DNA of 64,000 bases from Loxodes magnus (taxonomy: Eukaryota; Ciliophora; Karyorelictea; Loxodida; Loxodidae): contig CAMPDV010001093.1 in NCBI GenBank assembly GCA_946699065.1, forward strand, positions 59,645 to 123,644, in the 5' to 3' direction. Below the pieces are notes generated by a model. It had not been told where the DNA came from. It ran no database searches and worked only from the letters and a program-made list of their open reading frames with translations. How positions within the stretch are numbered: the stretch's first letter is position 1; each line of letters begins with the position of its first letter. The position numbers and the translations under genes are program-made. Shown piece by piece: positions 40,540-51,318 of the stretch.

Positions 40540-43500
40540 AATAAAAATCAGTAAAAAGGGCGATTGAAAGTGTTTAGAAAGAGAAAGTATCAAGCAATTT
40601 TTCTGTTTTTTAAGTGCATGAAAAGGATTAAAAGAAGAGGTGAAAAGTGAGTTTAAAGAAAGTGATTACATTAATTTAATAAAAGCGAGTAAAAACAAGT
40701 GAAAGTGTTTAGAAAGAGAAAGTATTGAGTAATTTTTCTGTTTTAGAAGTGAATGAAAGGAGCAAAAGATGAGGAGAAAAATGAGTTTAAAGAAAGTGAT
40801 AAATTTAATTTAATATAAGCGAGTAAAAACGATTGAAAGTGTTTAAAAAGAGAAAGTATTGAGTAATTTTTATGTTTTAGAAGTGAATGAAAGGAGCAAA
40901 GGATGATGAGAAAAGTGAGTTTAAAGAAAGTGATAACTTTAATTTAATAAAAGCGAGTAAAAACGATTGAAAGTGTTTAGAAAGAGAAAGTATTGAGCAA
41001 TTTTTCTGTTTTAGAAGTGAATGAAAGGAGCAAAAGATGATGAGAAAATGAGTTTAAAGAAAGTGATAACTTTAATTTAATAAAAGCGAGTAAAAACGAT
41101 TGAAAGTGTTTAAAAAGAGAAAGTATTGAGTAATTTTTATGTTTTAGAAGTGAATGAAAGGAGCAAAAGATGATGAGAAAAGTGAGTTTAAAGAAAGTGA
41201 TAACTTTAATTTAATAAAAGCGAGTAAAAACGATTGAAAGTGTTTAGAAAGAGAAAGTATTGAGCAATTTTTCTGTTTTAGAAGTGAATGAAAGGAGCAA
41301 AAGATGATGAGAAAATGAGTTTAAAGAAAGTGATAACTTTAATTTAATAAAAGCGAGTAAAAACGATTGAAAGTGTTTAGAAAGAGAAAGTATTGAGCAA
41401 TTTTTCTGTTTTAGAAGTGAATGAAAGGAGCAAAGGATGATGAGAAAATGAGTTTAAAGAAAGTGATAACTTTAATTTAATAAAAATCAGTAAAAACAAG
41501 TGATAATGTTTAGAAAGAGAAAGTATCAAGCAATTTTTCTGTTTTTTAAATGCATGAAAAGGATTAAAAGAAGAGGTGAAAAGTGAGTTTAAAGAAAGTG
41601 ATTACATTAATTTAATAAAAGCGAGTAAAAACGATTGAAAGTGTTTAGAAAGAGAAAGTATTGAGTAATTTTTATGTTTTAGAAGTGAATGAAAGGAGCA
41701 AAAGATGATGAGAAAATGAGTTTAAAGAAAGTGATAACTTTAATTTAATAAAAATCAGTAAAAACAAGTGATAATGTTTAGAAAGAGAAAGTATCAAGCA
41801 ATTTTTCTGTTTTTTAAGTGCATGAAAAGGATTAAAAGAAGAGGTGAAAAGTGAGTTTAAAGAAAGTGATTACATTAATTTAATAAAAGCGAGTAAAAAC
41901 GATTGAAAGTGTTTAGAAAGAGAAAGTATTGAGTAATTTTTATGTTTTAGAAGTGAATGAAAGGAGCAAAAGATGATGAGAAAATGAGTTTAAAGAAAGT
42001 GATAACTTTAATTTAATAAAAGCGAGTAAAAACAAGTGATAGTGTTTAAAAAGAGAAAGTATTGAGTAATTTTTCTGTTTTAGAAGTGAATGAAAGGAGC
42101 AAAAGATGAGGAGAAAATGAGTTTAAAGAAAGTGATAACTTTAATTTAATAAAAATCAGTAAAAAGGGCGATTGAAAGTGTTTAGAAAGAGAAAGTATCA
42201 AGCAATTTTTCTGTTTTTTAAGTGCATGAAAGGGAGTAAAAGATGAGGAGAAAAGTGAGTTTAAAGAAAGTGATAACTTTAATTTAATAAAAGCGAGTAA
42301 AAACGATTGAAAGTGTTTAGAAAGAGAAAGTATTGAGCAATTTTTCTGTTTTAGAAGTGAATGAAAGGAGCAAAAGATGAGGAGAAAAGTGAGTTTAAAG
42401 GAAGTGATTACATTAATTTAATAAAAGCGAGTAAAAACAAGTGATAGTGTTTAAAAAGAGAAAGTATTGAGCAATTTTTCTGTTTTAGAAGTGAATGAAA
42501 GGAGCAAAAGATGAGGAGAAAAGTGAGTTTAAAGAAAGTGATAACTTTAATTTAATAAAAGCGAGTAAAAACAAGTGATAGTGTTTAGAAAGAGAAAGTA
42601 TTGAGTAATTTTTATGTTTTAGAAGTGAATGAAAGGAGCAAAAGATGAGGAGAAAAGTTAGTTTAAAGAAAGTTATAACTTTAATTTAATAAAAGCGAGT
42701 AAAAACAAGTGATAGTGTTTTGAAAGAGAAAGTATTGAGCAATTTTTCTGTTTTAGAAGTGAATGAAAGGAGCAAAAGATGAGGAGAAAAGTTAGTTTAA
42801 AGAAAGTGATAACTTTAATTTAATATAAGCGAGTAAAAACAAGTGATAGTGTTAAAAAAGAGAAAGTATTGAGCAATTTTTATGTTTTAGAAGTGAATGA
42901 AAGGAGCAAAAGATGAGGAGAAAAGTGAGTTTAAAGAAAGTGATAACTTTAATTTAATAAAAGCGTGTAAAAACGATTGAAAGTGTTTAGAAAGAGAAAG
43001 TATTGAGTAATTTTTCTGTTTTAGAAGTGAATGAAAGGAGCAAAAGATGAGGAGAAAAGTGAGTTTAAAGAAAGTGATAACTTTAATTTAATAAAAGCGA
43101 GTAAAAACAAGTGATAGTGTTTAGAAAGAGAAAGTATTGAGTAATTTTTCTGTTTTAGAAGTGAATGAAAGGAGTAAAAGATGAGGAGAAAAGTGAATTT
43201 AAAGAAAGTGATAACTTTAATTTAATATAAGCGAGTAAAAACAAGTGATAGTGTTAAAAAAGAGAAAGTATTGAGCAATTTTTATGTTTTAGAAGTGAAT
43301 GAAAGGAGCAAAAGATGAGGAGAAAAGTGAGTTTAAAGAAAGTGATAACTTTAATTTAATAAAAGCGTGTAAAAACGATTGAAAGTGTTTAGAAAGAGAA
43401 AGTATTGAGTAATTTTTAAGTTTTAGAAGTGAATGAAAGGAGCAAAAGATGAGGAGAAAAGTAAGTTTAAAGAAAGTGATAACTTTAATTTAATATAAGC

Positions 43501-43960
43501 GAGTAAAAACGATAGAAAGTGTTTAGAAAGAGAAAGTATTGAGTAATTTTTAAGTTTTAGAAGTGAATGAAAGGAGCAAAAGATGATGAGAAAATGAGTT
43601 TAAAGAAAGTGATAACTTTAATTTAATAAAAGCGAGTAAAAACGATTGAAAGTGTTTAGAAAGAGAAAGTATTGAGCAATTTTTCTGTTTTAGAAGTGAA
43701 TGAAAGGAGCAAAAGATGAGGAGAAAAGTGAGTTTAAAGAAAGTGATAACTTTAATTTAATAAAAATCAGTAAAAAGGGCGAGTTATAATGTTTAGAAAG
43801 AGAAAGTATTAAGCAATTTTTCTGTTTTTTAAGTGCATGAAAAGGATTAAAAGAAGAGGAGAAAAGTAAGTTTAAAGAAAGTGATAACTTTAATTTAAGA
43901 AAAGTGAGTAAAAAGTGCGAGTGATAGTGTTTAGAAAGCGAAATTATTTAGCAATTTTTC
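40540..43960 (+). repeat. Array edge enriched in divergent monomers
   Basis: A divergent monomer type (AAAATCAGTAAAAA, then GTATCAAGC, then TTTTTTAAGTGCATGAAAAG and GATTAAAAGAAGAGGTG) recurs here near 40560, 41530, 41810, 42160 and 43770. Elsewhere it occurs only at isolated places such as 13350, 24350, 24620 and 32660. The pair at 41.5-41.8 kb matches the pair at 24.3-24.6 kb at a constant offset of 17,177 bp. Divergent units crowding an array boundary are typical where homogenisation is weaker. Confidence 0.75.
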
Positions 43961-46405
43961 ATTAAATGGTTTAAGTATTCGCAAATAAAAAATGTTATTC
44001 ATTGACAACTTAATTTATTTTGATAGATTACGATATTTTAATAAGTCACAAAAAAATAAATTTTCGAAATTAATTCGTAAATCACTCTTTAAGTTTAAAT
44101 AAGAACTATTCTAGAACACTGTGCTTGATAATTGATTAATGAATATTTTAAAAAGATAATACATTTAAGAGTCTAAAAATTGTAAGAACACTAATTAATG
44201 TTTTAATAGAGAAAAATTGGAGTTCAAAGACACTGAAATATTTTTTTCTTTTTCGTAGTCCTTATTTTAAAGTTTGTTAAATGAAAGATAAAATGATTTT
44301 AAAAATATTTTAAGTAAAATTTAGAATGTGTTTCGAAGATTATAAATGTTTTATTAATTTCTTTGATTCTTCTCTTATTTATTTCTTTTATTTGCAATAG
44401 CAATTAAAAGCTTCAATCATTTTTTCTATTTTTGATTAATAAACACATTAATTTTATTAACTTTTTTTTCGAAATTTGTTTTTCTATTTTTGTTTGTTTT
44501 TTTAATTATTGAATGTTTTTTTTTTACTTTGTTACATTTACTAATTATTAATTTTTTTAATTTCTTATATCAAAAAAAGTAAGCCTTTCTATTTTTTATT
44601 TTTTTTCTGTTAATTTTTTTCTTATTTAATTTTATTTACTTGCTTTGAGGATTCTTTTTCTTTTCGAAACGTTTTTCTTTATTGGCACATTTTTTTTCTA
44701 TTTTTTGTTTTTTCTTCTGTAATTTTTTATTTTTCCTTTTTTTTTATCGTTTTTTTTATTTCTAAGTACATTATTTTTTATTAATTATATGATTTTCATT
44801 TGTCTTTTTTTTTGAATTTACATTTTTTGATTTTCTGTTTTTATATTAGTTTTATTTTTTTAGCACTTTTTTCAATTATTTTTAACTTCTTACTTTTTAC
44901 TTCTTTTTTTATGGTTTTTCTGTTTTCTTAAAGTCAACTTTTTTTATTTTTATTTTTTTGATTTCAAATTATCATTATTTTACCTTTTTTTTAGAATCCT
45001 TTTATACTTTCTCAATTTTACTCATATTTTTTTATTTCTGTTTATTGTTTATTTCTAAAATTTTTTTTTAATCTTTAGTTTTTTTAATATTTTTTTTATG
45101 ACAGTTTTTATTGTCTTTTTCTTCTTTTTTTACATTTTTATACTTTCTAAGTTTTTTATTCTTTTTCTTTTTAGTTTTTTTTTTTTTTTCTTCATGACTT
45201 TGGTTTTTTTTTAAACTTGAGTTGTTTATACTTCTACTTTTAAATTTTTTTTCTTTGATTTTTAAAGTCTAAGTTATTTTCTTTTAAAATTAATTTCTCA
45301 TTTTTTTTCTCATTAATACGCCATTTCTTTCTTTTACTCATTGCTTTTTTACTTTTTTTTATTATTTTTATGTCTTATTTTTTTCTCTTTTTTATGAAAC
45401 TTAATCTCCTTTTTAATAATTTTTTTCCATTCATGAATTTATTTACTGCCACTTTTTACTTTTTTTTTCTTTTCTTTGAACATTTTATAATTCTATTTTT
45501 TTAATTGTTTTTTCTTTAAAATTTTTAATTTAATTTATTCTCTTTTTAAAAATCACTTTATCTAAAATATTGAAATATCTTTGTTTACCCTCCGATTTAG
45601 TCCTTTTTAATAGCTTGAAATATTATAAATAAGGAAATTTTCATTGAAAGTTTATTAAAACTTTTAAAGCTCTATTTAATGAAGTGAGTTCTTCATAATT
45701 TATGTTTTTATAAATCAAAAAATTGAAAGCCTTTAAACTATTTTATAAAGAAATCATTTAAAATTATAAAAATTTAAATTAAAAATTAAATATTTTTTAA
45801 AAGATATTTTTTTCTTAATAGTGTTCCTTTCCCCAAATTCTTTTGTTTAAAATTAATTAATTTGTAGGCTTACACTCATTCTATATTGGGATTTTTCTTT
45901 CATAATTTCCCTTTTCTATTTGAATAAAGGTAATAATATATATTTAAGTTTACTTAATAATTGAAACAGAAAAAGAGAATGAATATAATATTTTATGGGA
46001 AATTAAAGAGATCAAAAAAATAATAATTTTAAAAATTAACTAAAATAAATTTCAAATTTTTTCCTTTTATCTTTTTTTAAATATATTTATATTTTTATTG
46101 TGATTTTCTTTTTAAATTCACTTTCCTTTTTCTGGATAAAATTTTAATATTTTTTTTACGTTCAGATTTTTTTTATTTTGCGACTCTTTTTTCATTTTTA
46201 TTTAAAAAATTAACTTAATTTATTTAATTTTATTGAAAAACATTATTTTAAATTCTTAATTTTTTTAAATATTTTTTTTTTAAAAGATTTAAAAATTTTA
46301 CCTGAATTAATCATTTTATAATATCTCTTTTATCCATAATTTATAATATTTTTTGGTAAATTAAAGGAAATTTTTATTTTTCTTACTAAGATTTAATGTT
46401 TTATT
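43961..46405. other. AT-rich spacer with a long T-rich tract, no gene supported
   Basis: About 43961-44390 is ordinary AT-rich sequence after the satellite ends. From about 44390 to 45560 the plus strand is dominated by runs of T broken by short C, A or G steps. It is a polypyrimidine/polypurine tract over 1.1 kb long. Its minus strand lacks many TGA codons only because it is nearly all A and G, so I do not call a gene. Short stretches near 45450 (CACTTTTTACT) resemble the satellite in reverse orientation, which may be chance. I see nothing else up to 46405. Confidence 0.7.
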
Positions 46406-46945
46406 TCAGATTACTTTTCTTTAAATTTTTTTATCATTTTTTTTGTTTAATTTTTATTTTAAATAGAAACATGTGATTATTTTTATTTTCTTTTAATTTC
46501 TTTTAATTATTTTTATTTTTTTATTTTTTTATATTGCTTTAAATTAAAAACTGTATTTATATATTTTTTTGTTTATAATATAAATAATAACAAAAATTTG
46601 TTATAGTTGCACTACGCTTGTTAGGCTAGCCGCTTTAAATTAAATCGTATTTTTCATATAAAATTTTGTTGTTTCCTGCAAAGTGCTCATAGATTTTTTA
46701 TTCTTCTTTTTCTTCGACTCTGTTTTCTAGATAAGTTCTGTTTTAACCTCTGCTAATTCTAATAATTTTTATAAAGGTTTTGTTAAAACAGATTTATTAT
46801 TTATTTATATTTTTTAGATTTTTTATTTTATATTATTCTATATTATATTTTTTAAATTAACGTGCTGTTTTCGAGTAGTCTTTTTAATTAAATTTTTAGT
46901 CAAAATTTATTGGTAACTGATTTTATTTTATGTCTACAGAGCCAT
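46406..46945 (-). CDS. Doubtful 179-residue Lys/Gln-rich frame (ciliate code)
   Basis: On the minus strand an ATG at 46945 opens a frame of 179 codons that ends at a TGA, if TAA and TAG are read as glutamine. The first two thirds (to about residue 110) lie in slightly more GC-rich DNA. They have a plausible composition, including a stretch with Glu, Ala, Val and Thr and a Lys cluster (TESKKKKNKKSMSTLQ). The final third is mostly Lys, Asn, Ile and Phe and may be non-coding read-through. I recognise no domain. A frame this long can arise by chance in such AT-rich DNA under a one-stop code, so this is only a candidate. It might be a gene fragment from a mobile element. Confidence 0.3.
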
Positions 46946-48394
46946 AATTAAAATTTTTTATATAATAAGATAAAAATTATTTTTTAGTGTACTTTAGATT
47001 TTAATTACTAGTAAAAATAAATAACTCTAATTAAAAACATTAATTAGTAAATTAGTAGCTAAGCTTAAAACATGTAAATTTAAATAAATTATTAAAGAGT
47101 ATACTATATCTTAATAGTATTAAACTAGAGAAATCTTACTAATAATATGAGTATATTATATAAAATAAAAGTTAGAGCTAGAGGATAGAAGATAGGAGAT
47201 AGTAATAAATAGCAGTTATAAAAAATAAGTAGTTGATATATGAATTAGAATATAAAATAATGTCGAGAAGTATAGATTATATAGTTTATTATAATATTAG
47301 TTATGAAAATTAATAATTTTGAAGTAGTAGTTTATAAAAAGAATAATAATATTAAATAAACTAAATTCTTATATCTGCTTTAATCATATTATTACATTTT
47401 ATAGATTCTAAATTAAACAATTATTTATTAAAAATTTAAAGAATAAGAGCAAAATTTCAAAATAACACTATAGCACTTTAACTTTTAATTACATAACAAG
47501 CATACTAAATCAAATTAACTAACTAAAAGTTTACTTGACTGTTATTTAAACAAAGAATTTAATAATTTATTAAATACATTTTATAGAGAGGAAATTATAT
47601 CATTACATATTATCTTTTCTTTCAAAAATTACTAAAACTACTTTAAGATTGAAGAAAGGATATAAAATCAACACTTCTAAACATATTTTAAGAATCAATT
47701 AGCTATTATCAAGAAAACTAATACATCAGTAAAAAAACAAAAATATTTACAAAGAATTAATTTAAATAATAAATCCAACGTTTCCTTAATAATAAGCTTT
47801 CATTTATATAATGAAAAAAATAGAAAATTAGCAAAGATCTTAGAGCTGATATGTTTATTAACTTTAAAATAAATAAAGTATCTAATCAAAAATTAATTAC
47901 TAATAAAATATTAATTTAAGATAAATATTTAAAACTGTCAAATGTTATTTCCATCTCCTGCTTTATCAAAAATTACACTCTATAATCAAAAACTTACTTA
48001 GCATTAAATTCTTTACATCCTAAAATAGAGAAATAACTACCTAGTATAAATAATCTAAAATTAATCATTACTATAACATTCTTTAATCAATTTTATTAGG
48101 CATTACTTTCTTTTCAAATAAATAATTACCCCCTATAAATATTAATAATTTTACATTCTATTTCATTTTATTACTCACTAAACTTAGATATTACAATCTC
48201 ATATAAATAAATACTCGCTTCAATAAAATCAAAACCATCTAATTATTATTTCATACAGTCAAAAATTAAAAAATACCTGAAGTAGATTCTTACGGCCTGT
48301 GGTAATTTAATACCCCCAGATAATAATAATAAGATACCAACTATGATAGTTTTAAATACAAACTGTGAATAAAAAATATCTTACATTCAATAAA
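46946..48394. other. AT-rich intergenic DNA, no gene seen
   Basis: Both strands were read under the standard and ciliate codes. No frame with convincing composition was found. A purine-rich patch near 47140-47300 contains short open stretches only. The last ~100 bp (48290-48394) contains a small GC-richer patch (TTACGGCCTGTGG) just before the minisatellite. Confidence 0.6.
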
Positions 48395-49770
48395 ATTAAA
48401 ATATCTTACCCCCTATAAACATTTAAATTATCTTACAAACTACAAACATATAAAATATCTTACAACCTATTAATATTTTAAATATCTTGCTCCCTATAAA
48501 ACTTTAAAATATCTTATAATCTATAAATGTTTAAAATATCTTACTCCCTATAAATATTTTAAAAATCTTACCGAGTATAATTATTTAAAATATCTTATAA
48601 TCTATAAATATTTAAAATATCTTACCGACTATAATTATTTAAAATATCTTACTCCCTATAAATATTTATAATATCTTACCTTCTACAAATAATTAAAACA
48701 TCATACTCCCTATAAATATTTATAATTTCTTACAATCTATAAATAATTAAAATATTTACCATCTATAAATATTTAAAATATCTTACCCCCTATAAATATT
48801 TTAAAAATCTTACCGACTATAATTATTTAAAATATCTTACTCCCTATAAACATTTAAAATGTCTTACATTCTATAAATATTTTAAATATTTGCCTTCTAT
48901 AAATATTTAAAATATCTTACAAACTACAAACATATAAAATATCTTACAACCTATTAATATTTTAAATATCTTGCTCCCTATAAATATTTTAAATATCTTA
49001 TAATCTATAAATGTTTAAAATATCTACAATCTATAAATATTTTAAAAATCTTACCGACTATAATTATTTAAAACATCTTACCATCTAAAATATTTAAAAT
49101 CTTTTACATGCTATAAACATTTAAAATATCTTGCATTCTATAAATATTTAAAATATCTTACCATCTATAAATATTTAAAATTTCTTACAATCTATAAATA
49201 TTTAAAATTTCATACATACTATAAATATTTAAAATATCTTACAATCTATAAATATTTATAATATCTTACAATCTACAAATAATTAAAGTATCTTACAATC
49301 TACAAATATTTAAAATCTTTTACATTCTATAAACATTTAAAATATCTTATAATCTATAAATGTTTAAAATATCTACAATCTATAAATATTTTAAAATGTC
49401 TTGCATTCTATAAATATTTAAATATCTTTCCATCTATAAATATATTAAATATCTTACAATCTATAAATAATTAAAATATCTTACTTTCTAAACATTTTTG
49501 TAAATATCATACTCCCTATAAATTTTTAAAATATCTTACCATCTATAAATATTTAAAATATCTTTCAATCTATAAATATATTAAAATATCTTTCTATCTA
49601 TAAATATATTAAATATCTTACAATCTATAAATAATTAAAATATCTTACTTTCTAAACATTTTTGTAAATATCATACTCCCTATAAATTTTTAAAGTATCT
49701 TACCATCTATAAATATTTCAAATATCTTACCATCTATAAATATTTAAAATGTCTTGCATTCTATTTAAAA
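48395..49770 (+). repeat. 27-bp AT-rich minisatellite, about 50 degenerate copies
   Basis: Direct repeats of the type ATCTTACNATCTATAAATATT followed by TAAAAT fill this stretch. In the cleanest part, 49157-49238, successive CTTAC/CATAC anchors are exactly 27 bp apart. Elsewhere units are 26-29 bp. The variable bases fall mainly after CTTAC (ACAATC, ACCATC, ACTCCC, ACCGAC). The unit lacks TGA on either strand in its consensus, so open frames here say nothing about coding. Function unknown. Confidence 0.9.
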
Positions 49771-50198
49771 TAGAAATACCCTCTTTTTTAATTTTTACCG
49801 TCTTTATTTGTTATTATTACTTGCTATACATTAAGTAATTTACTTTCTGGATTTGTTAAATTACCAACTTTATATTATTATTTTACGATCTTCTTTATTT
49901 TTTACATTCTATATTTAATTTCTACTTCCTTTCTTTATATTTTTACAATCTTATTTATTTCATTACATTCTTAAATTTAATTTTATTACTTTCTAGATTT
50001 TAAAGTATTACTCCCTTTGATAAATATATTACACGCTTTTTTAAAATTTACTTCCTGTACATTTATTTTTAACTTTTTTCAAAGTCATTTTAACCTTTTT
50101 TTAATTTCTTACTTTCTCCTATTTTTGATTATTTATTACTTTCTAATTTTTATTAGCATTTTACTTTCTATTATTATATTATTTACCATATTGGTCTC
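49771..50198. other. T-rich 3' flank of the RING gene, no gene seen
   Basis: The plus strand is T-rich with repeated TTACTTTCT or TTACATTCT motifs, possibly degenerate relatives of the adjoining minisatellite. It lies downstream of the minus-strand RING gene and may include its 3' untranslated region. No poly(A) signal can be singled out in DNA this rich in A and T. Confidence 0.5.
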
Positions 50199-50813
50199 TC
50201 ATTTTCTCGAAAACTAATTTTTTATTAATTACTTTCTATTTTTAATTTTTACCTCCTAAATTTTATCTTATTTTCTTACTTCCTAAAGATTATATGAATT
50301 ACAATCCTTCAAATTTAGGTCTAGCTAAACTTCATCTTTATTATCCATTTTATTAATTCTATGCTAACTATCTAATTTTTCTTCTTCTCTATAAATTTCA
50401 TAAAAATCAGGGTCAATTCCTTGTGATATTTCTATTTTTTATTTAATCTATTCAATTGTTTCTCCTTCTTCTAGCATTAAATTTATTTCTTCTTCATTTT
50501 TAGTTAAAAGTTTAACTTTTATTAGTTTCGATTTTTGCTAGAAAGATTGCTTGATTTTCGTTTCTTCAGGTTAAAGTTATTTACTGTCCTATTTACTTTT
50601 ACTTGATTATTTATTTTAGCTTATTAAACTTTTTGGATCTTCAGAGTAAGCTTTTTTGCAATTTCTTTTAGGGCACTGGTTAGAACTCTCTTTTAAGTTT
50701 TCTTCAAGAATACAAATTTTGCATACTTGATGTCCACAGGGAAGGGCTACGGCAATTCGTATCTATGAGTCGAAATGAACTAAGCATGAGCTGCACCTGT
50801 TAGATTCAGCCAT
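50199..50813 (-). CDS. RING-finger protein with a C-terminal ubiquitin-like domain
   Basis: This 204-residue protein is visible only when TAA and TAG are read as Gln (16 such codons in frame); it starts at ATG 50813 and stops at a TGA. The N-terminus holds a C3HC4-type RING: Cys7, Cys10, Cys26, His28, Cys31, Cys34, Cys47 and Cys52, with the core LPCGHQVCKICI. RING domains recruit E2 enzymes, so an E3 ubiquitin-ligase role is likely. The last Cys pair is spaced by four residues instead of the usual two. A Ser/Lys/Gln linker (about 57-96) leads to residues 98-168, which follow the ubiquitin pattern: GETIEQIKQKIEISQGIDPD matches ubiquitin's TIENVKAKIQDKEGIPPD. A charged tail follows, with no C-terminal Gly-Gly, so the domain is not a conjugated modifier. 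No frame break is seen. It lies alone between repeats. The fold calls are by eye. Confidence 0.93.
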
Positions 50814-51318
50814 TTTTATTATAATGAAAGTGAATTAAAGTAAATAGTTTAAATCTATTTTATTTAATATTCTAAACAAAACCTTAAGAAAATAATAAGT
50901 TATTAATATTTAGATTTTTATTATATAGTCTAAATCTATTATTCAGAAGCTTATCTAAATTAAGAATTAATATAATAACTTAATTACAAATTTAATTATT
51001 ATTATTTTATTTGAATCCATATATTATCAACTACTATCTATTTATATTTATTTAGTCTATCATTTATAACTTTAATGCAATCAAAAATGCTACTATCATA
51101 GCTTTTGCATATTAATATCAGTTATATAATTATAAAGCTTTTACTTATAATAGAATATACTTTTGTATACTGAGTAGCTTGCTTTAAAAGAATATTTTAC
51201 TTCCTTAATTATTTTTATTTTATTAAGGATTTCTACTAAACTAGCTTTTTTAGTTTGGTTTTCTTTTTAGAATATTTATATATAATATATGAAAAGTCGA
51301 AAATTACCTCATAAATGA
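50814..51318. other. AT-rich 5' flank of the RING gene, no gene supported
   Basis: This is the likely promoter region of the minus-strand RING gene and the upstream region of the plus-strand repeat-containing frame. One TGA-free plus-strand frame runs from the ATG at 50824, but its composition is that of random AT-rich DNA. I see no distinct promoter motif. Confidence 0.5.

Larger units (their letters stand above)
1..43960 (+). repeat. ~134-bp satellite array, left block (about 328 monomers)
   Basis: An unbroken head-to-tail array with a spacing of 134 bp in most monomers (131-137 bp extremes). One monomer reads, in order: GAGTAAAAACGATTGAAAG, GTGTTTAGAAAGAGAAAG, TATTGAGCAATTTTTATG, TTTTAGAAGTGAATGAAAGG, AGCAAAAGATGAGGAGAAAA, GTGAGTTTAAAGAAAGTG, ATAACTTTAATTTAATAAAA. 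A monomer I counted by hand has 31 G to 5 C, so the plus strand is extremely purine-rich. Monomers vary at a handful of fixed sites, such as CGATTGAAAG versus CAAGTGATAG, and ATAACTTT versus TTACATTA versus TAACGTTA. The last recognisable unit breaks off at GCAATTTTTC near 43960. The size suggests germline heterochromatin, possibly pericentromeric, but nothing in the sequence proves centromere function. Confidence 0.98.

Noticed and set aside
1..43960. CRISPR-like or regulatory-array reading of the tandem repeats
   Set aside because: Monomers are contiguous with no unique spacers, and the genome is eukaryotic. It is a satellite.
50017..50217. Plus-strand 66-residue hydrophobic ORF
   Set aside because: It lies in T-rich DNA and overlaps the 3' end of the RING-ubiquitin-like gene on the other strand.
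50824..51318. Plus-strand TGA-free frame of about 165 codons
   Set aside because: The residues are those AT-rich noise would give, with almost no Gly, Pro, Asp or Trp.
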